From positions 124,001 through 188,000 of the forward strand of contig JAJXVB010000002.1 in the NCBI GenBank assembly GCA_021782365.1: a DNA stretch of 64,000 nucleotides, in the 5' to 3' direction. The DNA is from Pseudomonadota bacterium. Lineage in GTDB: Bacteria; Pseudomonadota; Gammaproteobacteria; Burkholderiales; Gallionellaceae. How positions within the stretch are numbered: position 1 is the first letter of the stretch; each line of letters begins with the position of its first letter. This document shows positions 47,382 through 56,264 of the stretch, piece after piece. Made by a program: the position numbers and the translations under genes. The notes below the pieces were generated by a model. That model had not been told where the DNA came from. It saw only the letters and a list, made by a program, of their open reading frames with translations, and ran no database searches.

Positions 47382-50300
47382 ATGGATGAAAGAATTGTTT
47401 TTGTCAGGACGAGCAGTGGTGAAGACGAGGCGCGGAGCAGGACGGCGCTTTTGTCCAAAGACATCAAGCGCGCCCTCCTGATGGTGGATGGCGCGTCTAC
47501 TGTCGCTGAAATCAAGAAGCGTTCATCGCCCAGCCTGCGCATTGCGCTGGATGACATGTTTGAAGAGCTGCTTAGGGATGGCTTCATACAGGACAAGGCG
47601 CGCATAGCCCATACATCCAAACTTGTTCGCCCTTCAGCGAAGAAAAGCATCAACGAAGCGGAAGAACTGGATTTTACCGCTGCATTCAGGGTGCCTACAC
47701 AGGCGCTTCTGGCGGAGGAAGCAGCAAGGCAGAAAGCTTCCGATGAGGCTCGCGATGCAAAAAGAAAGGCCGGAATAGCGGAAGAAAGAGCCAGGCTTGA
47801 AACAGCCGAAGCTCGCGCCCGCGAGCTTGCAAAGGCCGAGAAGGAGGCTGCCGAAGCGCTTAGGCTTGAGGCGGAGCGCCAGGCCAAAACGGCGGTCGAG
47901 ATGGCGCGCAGGGCTGAACAGCAGGCAGAAAAAATCAAGGCGGAGTCGCTTGATCGTGCACGCATCGTTGCAGAAGAGAAGGCGAGACTCGAAGCTGAAG
48001 TAGCCAAGCTCAAGGCGATCGCAGAATCAGAGGCCAAGGCCCGTGCAGAAGAACATGCGAAGCTGGAAGCCGAAAAACTTGCACATCTCGAGGCGGCTGC
48101 ACGCGCAAAAGCAGAAATGGCAGCCATAGAGGAAGCCGCGCGTCGCAAGGCTGATCGACAGGCCAAGGCTGCCGTTGAGGCTGCAAGGCTTGCCGAACAG
48201 CACGCAGAACAAGTCAAGTACGAAGCGCAAGCCCGTGCGCGTGCAATCGCGGAAGAGAAAGCCAGGCTTGAGGCTGAGGTAGTCAAGCTCAAGGCGATCG
48301 CTGAAGCGGAAGCTCAGGCGCGAGCCGAAGAGCGGGCGCGCATGGAAGCGGAGAGAGCCGAGCGTCGAGAGTTAGCTTCGAAAGCTAAGGCCGAGAAGGC
48401 TGCTTTGGAGGAAGCCGCGCGCATGGAAGCGGAGCGGTTGGCGAAAGAAGCCATAGAGGTCGAAAAGGCTAAAGCCGAGGAGCGCCTGCGCGCTGTAGCC
48501 GAAGAGAAAGCCAGACTGGAAGCGGAAGTGCTCAAGTTGAAGGCGGTTGCCGAGGCTGAGGCCCAGGCAAAGCGAGATGCGGAGACTTTACGCATCAAAG
48601 CCGAACAGGAAGCCGAACGCATCAAAGCCGAACAGGAAGCCGAACGCATCAAAGCCGAACAGGAAGCCGAACGCATCAAAGCCGAACAGGAAGCCGAACG
48701 CATCAAGGCCGAGCAGGAAGCCGAACGCATCAAGGCCGAACAGGAAGAACGCATCAAGGCCGAACAGGAAGCCGAACGCATCAAGGCCGAGCAGGAAGCC
48801 GAGCGCATCAAGGCCGAGCAGGAAGCTGAACGCATCAAGGCCGAGCAGGAAGCCGAGCGCATCAAGGCCGAGCAGGAAGCCGAGCGCATCAAGGCCGAAC
48901 AGGAAGCCGAACGCATCAAGGCCGAACAGGAAGCCGAACGCATCAAGGCCGAGCAGGAAGCCGAACGCATCAAGGCCGAACAGGAAGCAGAGGCTGTGCT
49001 GGCATCCGTTGTAAGGCTCAACACGGAGCATGAGGATACGGAGGAGAGCTTTTTCCTGGCGCTGAACGAATCGGTGATGAGGGTGGCGGAATGCGAAGAT
49101 GCTGACTTCAACCCCGAGACTTCTCCCGAAAGGCGCACGGTTCCGGCTGTCTTATCAGGTTGCGACAGCAGGGGCGGCAATAACGGGGTGCCCGTCGTCG
49201 AAAGAAGGACGACGACGGCAGCTGTGTTATTTCTCGATATCGCAGGGTACACAAAACAGTCAGACAGCAAGCAGCTGGAGCTGAAAGAAGAGTTCAACGG
49301 TTTGCTGACTGAAAGCCTGGCATCTCTGGGTTCGGGCGAGCGAATTTCCCTGGATACCGGCGATGGCGCCGCGATCGGATTCCTGCAGCATCCCGCAGAC
49401 GCGCTCGAATCGGCAGTGCGTTTCCGTACTAAATTGATCGCCAACAAACATTTCGATTATCCGGATCTGCGCATAAGATTCGGCATACACCTTGGGCCTG
49501 TCAGCCTGGTCAAGGATATGAACGGGCAGATCAACATGCTGGGAGATGGCATCAATAGCGCGCAACGGGTGATGAGTTTTGCAGGCCTGGATCAGATACT
49601 GGTGTCTCGCGCCTATTTCGACTTTGTATCCAGCATGAGCGATGAATACGACGAGCTTTTTCGCTACCGCGGTTCTCAGCAGGACAAGCATGGGCGAGAA
49701 TATCGCGTATACGAACTGATCGACGGTGAAGAAAATGCGCAGGCTCCGGTAGTTCAAACTCAGTCGTCGGACGCATCGGCTGGGTTTAATTTTGAAGCAT
49801 TTGATGTCCCAGATCAGCATATCGAGACGCAGAGTCAAGAGCCGGAAATCATGCCCGTTGACGGTGCGGAGCAATTGCTCGTGGATACGATCGCTTTGGG
49901 ACATGCCGATGTCGAAACCGAGCATGAGAAAATCGAGCATGAGGTTAAGGTCCCGCAGGAAAGCCTTGCGCTGGAAGATGAGGCGGATCCTTATGCGAGA
50001 GCGGATACAGAGCAATTGGCAGATGCGCAGGCGAAAAAATGGCAGGAGGCGGAGCAGCGCGCGATAAGGCTCGCCAAGGAAAGGTCGGAAAATGTGCCTC
50101 ACCAGCGTCAAAGTCAACCTGCGACAATAGGCCGGATTCAACAACGCAAGCCTCTTCCATGGGGAAAAATGCTTGCGGGTCTAATGGTGCTATGCGTGCT
50201 GGCATTGTTCATTTTGCCGTTTCTGCTTCCAATGGAAGATCAAAAAACAAGTCTTGAGCGCCTGCTGGGTTCGGAGCTGAAACAGCCTGTGCATATTGGC

Positions 50301-51344
50301 CGCCTTTCCGGGCGCATACTGCCTACGCCGCGTCTGGTATTGGACGAGGTGTCCATCGGCGATGCAAAGCAGATTCAGGTCGCCAATGCGCAGGCGAATT
50401 TTTCGATGCTGGATCTTGGAGCAATCAAGATAGTGAACAGTCTCGATCTTCGGGGCGTGGTAGTGAAGGGAGGAGGGTTGCAGCAAGCCGCTTCCTGGAT
50501 AGAAGAGATTGCAGGCAGCAAGACATACCCAATTGCGAAAATCACGCTGTCACAAGGAAAGCTGGATGCAGAAGGGATGCCCTTGTCCGATGTGGATGGT
50601 GAGATCGATTTCAGCTCACTCGGAAAATTTTCGCGCGCGCATTTGAATGCCTTGAGCCGCAAGCTTGCCGTGAATATCAGCGCCGATCCTTCGCAGAAGC
50701 TTTCGGTTTCCACAACGCTGCACGATAGTGCGCTGCCTTTTTTGCCTGACTGGTCATTCGATGATTTGAAGGCAAATGGCGAGCTGAGCCATGACGAGTT
50801 GCGCATCACTGATCTGGATGGCAGGATAAAAGGCGGGGCGATGACAGGAAATGTGCGGGTGAACTGGAGAAGTGGCTGGCGTGTCCAGGGGGACCTCGTC
50901 GCCAAAGTTGTGCCGCTTGAAAACATCAACAAGTTGTTGACCGGTGAAATGGATGGCACGGCGCGCTTTCAATCCCAGGCGGATAGCCTGTCCTCGCTTG
51001 CCGATAATGCTCTTTTCAACGGCGTTTTTGATGTCAAGAAGGGCATGATAGGCGGCGTTGATATTGTGGAGAGCACGCGTCTTATGAGTCGCGAAAACTT
51101 GCCTGGCGGTAGGACGCATTTCGATGAACTGAGCGGCGAACTGTTCTATTCCAAGGGTGGCTACAGGTTTTCCAAGATCAGCATCCGGGACAGCGTATTC
51201 CAGGCTAACGGTTCGATGACGGTCGAGGATCAGGCGATTACCGGTCGCATATTGTCGAGCCTGAAGGTGCGTTCCGGTATGCCTTCCGTGATGCTGCAGG
51301 TTTCTGGCACGGTAGACAGCCCTTCCTTGCGTGTGGCGAATTAG
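47382..51344 (+). CDS. Coiled-coil / class III nucleotide cyclase / AsmA-like membrane protein
   Basis: A 1320-residue mosaic. Residues 1-85 form a globular N-terminal domain (RIVFVRTSSGEDEARSRTAL). About 105-540 is a charged coiled coil, its last third (405-538) built of nine-residue repeats. About 605-780 is a class III adenylate/guanylate cyclase domain with the metal-binding aspartates in FLDIAGYT and LDTGDGAAIGF and the N-x3-R pair in GDGINSAQRVM. One membrane helix (about 927-951, MLAGLMVLCVLALFILPFLL) separates it from a periplasmic AsmA-like region (PVHIGRLSGRILPTPRLVLD). The purine-selecting lysine seen in many adenylate cyclases is not evident, so activity is uncertain. A lipoprotein and a YdbL-like gene follow. 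Confidence 0.8.
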   Translation: MDERIVFVRTSSGEDEARSRTALLSKDIKRALLMVDGASTVAEIKKRSSPSLRIALDDMFEELLRDGFIQDKARIAHTSKLVRPSAKKSINEAEELDFTAAFRVPTQALLAEEAARQKASDEARDAKRKAGIAEERARLETAEARARELAKAEKEAAEALRLEAERQAKTAVEMARRAEQQAEKIKAESLDRARIVAEEKARLEAEVAKLKAIAESEAKARAEEHAKLEAEKLAHLEAAARAKAEMAAIEEAARRKADRQAKAAVEAARLAEQHAEQVKYEAQARARAIAEEKARLEAEVVKLKAIAEAEAQARAEERARMEAERAERRELASKAKAEKAALEEAARMEAERLAKEAIEVEKAKAEERLRAVAEEKARLEAEVLKLKAVAEAEAQAKRDAETLRIKAEQEAERIKAEQEAERIKAEQEAERIKAEQEAERIKAEQEAERIKAEQEERIKAEQEAERIKAEQEAERIKAEQEAERIKAEQEAERIKAEQEAERIKAEQEAERIKAEQEAERIKAEQEAERIKAEQEAEAVLASVVRLNTEHEDTEESFFLALNESVMRVAECEDADFNPETSPERRTVPAVLSGCDSRGGNNGVPVVERRTTTAAVLFLDIAGYTKQSDSKQLELKEEFNGLLTESLASLGSGERISLDTGDGAAIGFLQHPADALESAVRFRTKLIANKHFDYPDLRIRFGIHLGPVSLVKDMNGQINMLGDGINSAQRVMSFAGLDQILVSRAYFDFVSSMSDEYDELFRYRGSQQDKHGREYRVYELIDGEENAQAPVVQTQSSDASAGFNFEAFDVPDQHIETQSQEPEIMPVDGAEQLLVDTIALGHADVETEHEKIEHEVKVPQESLALEDEADPYARADTEQLADAQAKKWQEAEQRAIRLAKERSENVPHQRQSQPATIGRIQQRKPLPWGKMLAGLMVLCVLALFILPFLLPMEDQKTSLERLLGSELKQPVHIGRLSGRILPTPRLVLDEVSIGDAKQIQVANAQANFSMLDLGAIKIVNSLDLRGVVVKGGGLQQAASWIEEIAGSKTYPIAKITLSQGKLDAEGMPLSDVDGEIDFSSLGKFSRAHLNALSRKLAVNISADPSQKLSVSTTLHDSALPFLPDWSFDDLKANGELSHDELRITDLDGRIKGGAMTGNVRVNWRSGWRVQGDLVAKVVPLENINKLLTGEMDGTARFQSQADSLSSLADNALFNGVFDVKKGMIGGVDIVESTRLMSRENLPGGRTHFDELSGELFYSKGGYRFSKISIRDSVFQANGSMTVEDQAITGRILSSLKVRSGMPSVMLQVSGTVDSPSLRVAN
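48594..48995 (+). repeat. 27-bp coding tandem repeat array
   Basis: Fifteen head-to-tail units encode IKAEQEAER. One unit, near 48729, is 24 bases long and lacks a codon; the last unit ends IKAEQEAEA. Silent changes (AAA/AAG, GAA/GAG, GCC/GCT) differ between units and cluster, showing several rounds of expansion. Because the unit is a multiple of three, copy-number changes lengthen or shorten the coiled coil without frameshift. Confidence 0.95.
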
Positions 51345-51362
51345 CATTTGAAAGGATAAGGT

Positions 51363-51521
51363 ATGAACAAGGTCTGGATCATTTTGACAGTCATGCTGCT
51401 TGGCGCATGCCAGACGGTTGACGTGTTCTTTCCGCAGGAGTCGGCAACCAGGGCTGCGGACAGGATCATCAGCGAGGTATGGCAGCCTGTCGGCAAACCC
51501 GCTTCGAAGGAGCTGAAATGA
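51363..51521 (+). CDS. Small lipoprotein between AsmA-like and YdbL-like genes
   Basis: A 52-residue product beginning MNKVWIILTVMLLGAC, a lipoprotein signal with lipobox LGAC (cysteine at residue 16). The mature part is only about 37 residues, with the segment VDVFFPQESATRAADRIISE. In E. coli the equivalent position holds YnbE, an outer-membrane lipoprotein that links to YdbH; the sequence is not clearly YnbE but the size, lipobox and context agree. Its stop overlaps the next ATG by four bases. Confidence 0.75.
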   Translation: MNKVWIILTVMLLGACQTVDVFFPQESATRAADRIISEVWQPVGKPASKELK

Positions 51522-51922
51522 GACTCTTCGCATATCTTCTGTTACTGGCGCTTTCATTCAATGCATGCGCGTTGGAGAACATCCAGTTCGATACGCCTAG
51601 TGTGCGGGCGGTCGAGGCGCGCATGAAGTCGCGCCATGCCGAGCTTCTGCCATACTATGTCAGCGGCGCGGTGGGTCTCAACCTCGATGGCACGATCGTG
51701 CTGCGGGACATCGCTTCGGTGCCATTGGCTGCACGCAAGCATCTAAATGAGCTTGTGAATGCGGAGAACAAGGATCGCGAAATCCTGTATGCCGAAATTG
51801 CCAATGCCAATGCGCATCCCGAATGGCAGTCACAAATTCGCAATGCATTCGCGCCTCGCTGGATAGCGCATGCACAGCGCGGCTGGTGGGTAATGAGCGA
51901 TGACGGCTGGATACAGAAGTGA
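51518..51922 (+). CDS. YdbL/DUF1318-family periplasmic protein
   Basis: A 134-residue secreted protein with a signal peptide (MRLFAYLLLLALSFNACA) and the DUF1318-like core HLNELVNAENKDREILYAEI, then RWIAHAQRGWWVMSDDGWIQ. In E. coli YdbL works with YdbH and YnbE in inner-to-outer membrane phospholipid transport. The ATGA overlap with the lipoprotein gene makes co-expression with it and the cyclase/AsmA-like gene very likely. Confidence 0.75.
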   Translation: MRLFAYLLLLALSFNACALENIQFDTPSVRAVEARMKSRHAELLPYYVSGAVGLNLDGTIVLRDIASVPLAARKHLNELVNAENKDREILYAEIANANAHPEWQSQIRNAFAPRWIAHAQRGWWVMSDDGWIQK

Positions 51923-51948
51923 ATGGCATTCAAGACAAGGATTTCTGA

Positions 51949-52722
51949 TTGATTCCCACCCTCGTTTTTGACATCGAAACGGTCCCTGACATTCATGGAT
52001 TGCGCATTCTGCATGGGCTCGATGAGAGCGTGTCCGATGCGGAAGTCGCCGAAATGGCCTTTCAACAACGCCGCCAGGCGACCGGAAGCGATTTCCTTCA
52101 GCACCATCTGCAGCGTGTGATCGCGATTTCATGCGCCTTGCGCGAGGGGGATCAGTTCAGGGTCTGGTCAATAGACGAGACAGAGGAAGGTGATCTGATT
52201 CAGCGTTTCTTCGATGGAATCGAAAAATATACGCCTCAGCTCGTGTCCTGGAACGGCGGCGCATTCGATCTTCCGGTGCTGAATTACCGCGGCTTGATCC
52301 ACGGCGTTCAGTCTCCCCGCTATTGGGAGATGGGCGAGGATGACCGGGACTTTAAGTGGAACAATTACATCAGCCGCTATCATCTGCGTCACCTGGATCT
52401 GATGGATTTGCTCGCAATGTATACCGGGCGTGCGAATGCGCCTCTGGACGATATGGCCAGGCTCATCGGGTTACCCGGGAAGCTTGGCATGGATGGCAGT
52501 CAAGTGTGGGATGCCTATCAGCAAGGAAGGCTTTTTGAAATTCGCAACTACTGCGAAACCGATGTGATGAATACATACCTTGTGTATCTGCGCTTTCAGT
52601 TGATGCGCGGACACATGAGCCGTGATGGATATGAGAATGAATGCAAGCTTGCAAGACGCGATCTGGTAAAGCTCGGCTTGCCGCACTGGGACGAGTTTCT
52701 TGCCGCATGGCCTGAAAATTGA
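51949..52722 (+). CDS. Predicted 3'-5' exonuclease, PolB-exonuclease type
   Basis: A 257-residue DEDD-type nuclease. Visible motifs are Exo I VFDIETVPD (catalytic D and E), Exo II in LVSWNGGAFDLPVLNYRG and Exo III in YCETDVMNTYLVYLR (YxxxD). It belongs to the stand-alone exonucleases related to the DNA polymerase B proofreading domain; the cellular substrate is unknown. The start is a TTG at 51949 with AAGGA eight bases before it; no in-frame ATG precedes Exo I. Confidence 0.85.
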   Translation: MIPTLVFDIETVPDIHGLRILHGLDESVSDAEVAEMAFQQRRQATGSDFLQHHLQRVIAISCALREGDQFRVWSIDETEEGDLIQRFFDGIEKYTPQLVSWNGGAFDLPVLNYRGLIHGVQSPRYWEMGEDDRDFKWNNYISRYHLRHLDLMDLLAMYTGRANAPLDDMARLIGLPGKLGMDGSQVWDAYQQGRLFEIRNYCETDVMNTYLVYLRFQLMRGHMSRDGYENECKLARRDLVKLGLPHWDEFLAAWPEN

Positions 52723-52746
52723 GCGCTTGCGTGAATCAGGAACGAC

Positions 52747-54072
52747 ATGATTAAAAGCAATAGGGTGACCATCGAGTCGCTGGATCAGGAAGGGCGCGGC
52801 ATCGCGCATTCGGATGGCAAGGTGATCTTCATCGAAGGCGCTTTGACGGGAGAGGTCGTAAGCTATTCCTCGTATCGCAAGAAGGCGACTTTTGAGATGG
52901 CACAGATGGCCGAGCTCCATCATGCCGCCTCCATCAGGGTTGAGCCAAAGTGCGTGCATTTCGGCGTGTGCGGAGGATGCTCGATGCAGCATCTGGACTC
53001 GCGCGTTCAGGTTGCCGTGAAACAGCGCATCCTCGAGGAGAGCCTGTTGCGCATCGGGCGCGTGAAACCAGAAAACATGCTGCCCGCGATCTACGGGCAA
53101 AGCTGGGGATATCGTGAGCGCGCGCGCATCTCGGTCAAACATGTGATCAAGAAGGGCAAGACGCTGGTGGGTTTTCATGAAAAGCGCAGCAGCTTTGTCG
53201 CAGACATGCAGAATTGCGAAATTTTGACACCAAAAATAGCCGCGCTGATCTCTCCGCTTGCAAGACTGATAGAAGGGCTGTCGATACGCGACAGGCTGCC
53301 GCAAATTGAAATCGCGGCAGGAGAATATGTCGATGTGCTGGTGCTGCGCATCTTGGCGCCGCTTTCAATCGACGACGAAGCCGCATTGCGTTCGTTCGCG
53401 GACATGCACAAAATCCAGTTCTGGCTGCAACCCAAGGGACCGGAGACCATCGCGCCTTTTCATCCAGTCGATGCGCCAGCGCTTTCATACAGCCTTCCTG
53501 AATTCAACATCGTGATGCCGTTTGCGCCGAGCGAATTCACCCAGGTGAATAGCCGGCTGAACCGTGTGATGGTGAGCCGAGCGATGCGCCTGCTCGATCC
53601 TCAAGCCGAAGAGCGCATCGCCGATTTTTTCTGTGGTCTTGGAAATTTCACGCTGCCGATCGCGAAAAGCGGGGCAAGCGTGCTGGGAGTAGAGGGAAGC
53701 GATGCGCTTGTTAAACGTGCCAGACAGAATGCGAGCACCAATGGTTTGCCCAGCAATACGGAATTTTCGGCGGTGAATCTGTTCGAAATGAATGAAGCGG
53801 AGCTTTCGAGCTTGGGCAGATTCGACAAATGGCTGGTCGATCCGCCCAGGGATGGAGCCCTGGAGCTCGTGAGATCCATATCGCGTGAGATTGCGCCAGG
53901 GCGCATCGTCTATGTGAGCTGCAACCCGGCAACACTTGCGCGCGATGCAGCCGAGCTCGTGCAGAAAGGTTATATACTGAAATCGGCTGGCGTGATGAAC
54001 ATGTTTCCGCACACCTCACATGTCGAATCCATCGCCCTGTTCGAAATGAGCCCTTCATGGGCCAACGCCTGA
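52747..54072 (+). CDS. rlmD: 23S rRNA (uracil-1939-C5)-methyltransferase
   Basis: SAM-dependent enzyme that makes m5U1939 in 23S rRNA, in the RumA/TrmA group. The 441-residue protein has an N-terminal TRAM domain, the [4Fe-4S] cysteines in [15 protein letters not shown] plus a later cysteine (QNCEIL), the SAM-binding [16 protein letters not shown], and catalytic VDPPRDGA and [12 protein letters not shown]. It starts 24 bases after the exonuclease gene. Confidence 0.93.
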   Translation: MIKSNRVTIESLDQEGRGIAHSDGKVIFIEGALTGEVVSYSSYRKKATFEMAQMAELHHAASIRVEPKCVHFGVCGGCSMQHLDSRVQVAVKQRILEESLLRIGRVKPENMLPAIYGQSWGYRERARISVKHVIKKGKTLVGFHEKRSSFVADMQNCEILTPKIAALISPLARLIEGLSIRDRLPQIEIAAGEYVDVLVLRILAPLSIDDEAALRSFADMHKIQFWLQPKGPETIAPFHPVDAPALSYSLPEFNIVMPFAPSEFTQVNSRLNRVMVSRAMRLLDPQAEERIADFFCGLGNFTLPIAKSGASVLGVEGSDALVKRARQNASTNGLPSNTEFSAVNLFEMNEAELSSLGRFDKWLVDPPRDGALELVRSISREIAPGRIVYVSCNPATLARDAAELVQKGYILKSAGVMNMFPHTSHVESIALFEMSPSWANA

Positions 54073-54083
54073 AAGCCTAGACG

Positions 54084-55556
54084 ATGAAAAAAGTGGATGT
54101 CTTGCTGGTGGGGGCTGGCGTGATGAGCGCTACGTTAGGTCAGTTGCTTTTGCTGCTGGACCCCACCTTGCGCATCATGATGGTCGAGCGCTTGAGCCGG
54201 GTGGCAAGCGAAAGCTCTCACGCGCTTAACAATGCGGGAACGGGACATGCCGGATATTGCGAGCTCAATTACACCCCGCAGACGGACGGATCGGTGGACA
54301 TCGGCCGCGCGCTCGCGATCAATTCGGCCTATGAGATTTCCTTGCAGTTCTGGTCCTATCTGGTCGAAAACGGCATGCTGCCGGAGCCTCAAAAATTCAT
54401 CAATCCGATCTGTCATCAGAGTTTTGTCTGGGGAGAGCAGAACGTAGAATTTCTCAAGAAACGCTTTGAAGCCTTGCATGCGCATCATCTTTTCGCGGAG
54501 ATGGAATACAGCGAAGACCATGAGGTTTTGAGGCAATGGATGCCGCTCGTGATGGAAGGGCGGGATCTGCATCAAAGGGTTGCGGCAACACAGGTGAAGC
54601 ATGGCACCGATGTGGATTTCGGCGTGCTGACGAGAAACCTCGTGAAGGCGATGGGCAGGTTTGAGAGTTTCGAGCTTCTGCTTTCCCATTCGGTCTCAGG
54701 CATGAAGCAGCATTCCGATGCGAGCTGGCATGTGCGCATCATGGATAATCATACCAAGCAGATCAAGACTGTTTCAGCAGGTTTCGTGTTTTTGGGCGCG
54801 GGCGGCGGAGCGTTGCCGCTTTTGCAAAAATCCGGGATTCCTGAGAGTTCCGGTTATGGCGGCTTCCCGGTGAGCGGGCAATGGCTGATCTGCAAGAATC
54901 CCGATGTGGTCAATCGCCACAGGAGCAAGGTCTACGGGAAAGCGCCCATGGGCGCGCCGCCCATGTCGGTTCCGCATCTCGACGCCCGCTTGATAGACAG
55001 CAAGCCGGCATTGCTGTTCGGTCCTTTTGCAAGCATCACCACCAAATTCCTGAAGGAAGGGTCGGTGCTGGATCTTTTTTCCTCCCTGAAGTCAGATAAC
55101 CTCAAACCCATGCTTTCCGTCGCACGGGACAATATGGATCTAACGCGCTACCTCATCACCGAGGCATTCAGGTCGCACAAGGAAAGAGTGGCAAGCCTGA
55201 AAGAGTTTTATGCCGACGCAAGGGAGGAAGACTGGGAGTTGGCATCTGCGGGGCAGCGCGTTCAGATCATCAAGGGATGCAATGTCAAAGGCGGGCGCCT
55301 TGAATTCGGCACGGAAATCGTTTCTGCCCATGATGGCACGCTTGCCGCGCTGCTGGGTGCATCGCCTGGCGCATCGGTTTCGGTGAAGGCGATGCTGGCT
55401 GTGATCGAGCGCTGCTTTGATTCCAGAATGCAAGAATCTGGATGGAATGAGAAATTAATGAAAATCATCCCTTCCTTTGGCGTATCCCTGGATGAAAATC
55501 CGGAACTGCTGCGCATGGTGCGCGAAAGGAATCTCAGCACGCTTGGTCTTACATAG
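54084..55556 (+). CDS. mqo: Malate:quinone oxidoreductase
   Basis: FAD-dependent peripheral membrane enzyme that oxidises malate to oxaloacetate and reduces the quinone pool, an alternative to malate dehydrogenase. The 490-residue protein has the N-terminal FAD-binding VLLVGAGVMSATLGQLL, the family segment HALNNAGTGHAGYCELNYTP, and SGYGGFPVSGQWLIC. It is the last metabolic gene before the flagellar region. Confidence 0.95.
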   Translation: MKKVDVLLVGAGVMSATLGQLLLLLDPTLRIMMVERLSRVASESSHALNNAGTGHAGYCELNYTPQTDGSVDIGRALAINSAYEISLQFWSYLVENGMLPEPQKFINPICHQSFVWGEQNVEFLKKRFEALHAHHLFAEMEYSEDHEVLRQWMPLVMEGRDLHQRVAATQVKHGTDVDFGVLTRNLVKAMGRFESFELLLSHSVSGMKQHSDASWHVRIMDNHTKQIKTVSAGFVFLGAGGGALPLLQKSGIPESSGYGGFPVSGQWLICKNPDVVNRHRSKVYGKAPMGAPPMSVPHLDARLIDSKPALLFGPFASITTKFLKEGSVLDLFSSLKSDNLKPMLSVARDNMDLTRYLITEAFRSHKERVASLKEFYADAREEDWELASAGQRVQIIKGCNVKGGRLEFGTEIVSAHDGTLAALLGASPGASVSVKAMLAVIERCFDSRMQESGWNEKLMKIIPSFGVSLDENPELLRMVRERNLSTLGLT

Positions 55557-55670
55557 GCATCCAGTCTGAAATTTCACCAATCCCTCATAAAAAAATTGAA
55601 ATTCTTCCAATAAATTTCAAATTTTTTCTATCTATTTGTTTTTAAGCAAATAAATCTTTTCAAAAAAACC

Positions 55671-55697
55671 TAAAGTTTTTCTAAATGCTGCCGATAA
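55671..55697 (+). promoter_or_regulatory. Perfect sigma-28 (FliA) promoter upstream of flhDC
   Basis: TAAAGTTT (55671-55678), an 11-base spacer and GCCGATAA (55690-55697) match the enteric FliA consensus at every position. Transcription would begin near 55705, about 220 bases before flhD, leading through the hairpin at 55749-55773. FliA control of the master regulator would be a feedback loop not seen in the enteric cascade. Confidence 0.8.
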
Positions 55698-55704
55698 TAC
55701 TCAC

Positions 55705-55784
55705 AAGAGCCATGTTTGACCCCTCGCAAACGAGTGCTCCGCAATGGTCTCCGGCCCCCTCAGCGGGCTGGAGAGTTTTGCTTT
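55705..55784 (+). ncRNA. Possible FliA-dependent small RNA
   Basis: A transcript from the FliA promoter could end at the GC-rich hairpin CTCCGGCCC (55749-55757) / GGGCTGGAG (55765-55773) followed by TTTTGCTTT, giving an RNA of roughly 80 nt. The T tract is interrupted, so the transcript may equally read through into flhDC. No reading frame of note lies inside. Confidence 0.35.
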
Positions 55785-55804
55785 GTAGGCGAAATTCCTA
55801 CAAA
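55783..55804. promoter_or_regulatory. Candidate operator upstream of flhDC
   Basis: The inverted repeat TTTGTAGG-N7-CCTACAAA resembles RcsB/NarL-type response regulator sites (TAGGA / TCCTA cores), and a further half site CCCTACA follows near 55818. RcsB is a known flhDC repressor in enterics, so a LuxR-type regulator is a reasonable but unproven candidate. Confidence 0.4.
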
Positions 55805-55926
55805 TCCTTACGCCATTCCCTACAGAATAATTAGTCCTCTTCTGATTTGAATTACCTCTTTCCTTCGGCACAATTCAGCCGTCGCCGATGCTCATCAAGA
55901 TTATTGGCTCAAACGAGGGGAAATTC

Positions 55927-56250
55927 ATGAATACAGCGCAATTGCAAGAAGGGATCCGGGATTTAAATCTGACTTATCTGATGCTGGCTCAGGAGATGAT
56001 CAAGCAGGACAGGTCGGCAGCGATCTTCCGTCTGGGATTGAGTCAGGAGCTGGTTGACCTAATCGGCGGCTTAACTCCTGCCCAAGTGCTCAAGATGGCG
56101 AGCTGCAACATGCTGTTGTGCGGTTTCCGTTTTGATGAAAACATCCTGTTGAACATGGTGACGGACTACAGCAAGAGCCGCATGATGTCGCAAATGCATG
56201 CAGCGATTCTGATGTCTGCGCAAAATATCGAAGAAGCTGCAGCGGCCTAA
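55927..56250 (+). CDS. flhD: Flagellar transcriptional regulator FlhD
   Basis: Half of the FlhD4C2 master activator of class II flagellar genes. The ATG at 55927 follows GAGGGG; an in-frame ATG at 55888 has no such site and adds an atypical stretch. The 107-residue protein shows the family segments IRDLNLTYLMLAQEMIKQDR, AIFRLGL and VLKMASCNMLLCGFRFDE. flhC follows after fourteen bases. Confidence 0.93.
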   Translation: MNTAQLQEGIRDLNLTYLMLAQEMIKQDRSAAIFRLGLSQELVDLIGGLTPAQVLKMASCNMLLCGFRFDENILLNMVTDYSKSRMMSQMHAAILMSAQNIEEAAAA

Positions 56251-56264
56251 ATAGGGAGAGCGAC

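Larger units (their letters stand above)
55557..55926. other. Regulatory intergenic region upstream of flhDC
   Basis: An AT-rich 370-base leader without a protein gene. It contains, in order, a perfect FliA promoter (55671-55697), a nine-pair hairpin (55749-55773) followed by AGTTTTGCTTT, and an inverted repeat TTTGTAGG / CCTACAAA (55783-55804) placed 120 bases before flhD. This is an unusual amount of control sequence for one spacer. Confidence 0.7.

Noticed and set aside
48594-48995. CRISPR-like array
   Set aside because: Units are contiguous without spacers and encode an in-frame coiled coil, so it is a coding tandem repeat.
48314-49447. Long minus-strand reading frame opposite the repeat array
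   Set aside because: Its serine/alanine/cysteine-rich repetitive translation is the reverse complement of the coiled-coil repeats; no ribosome binding site or family features.
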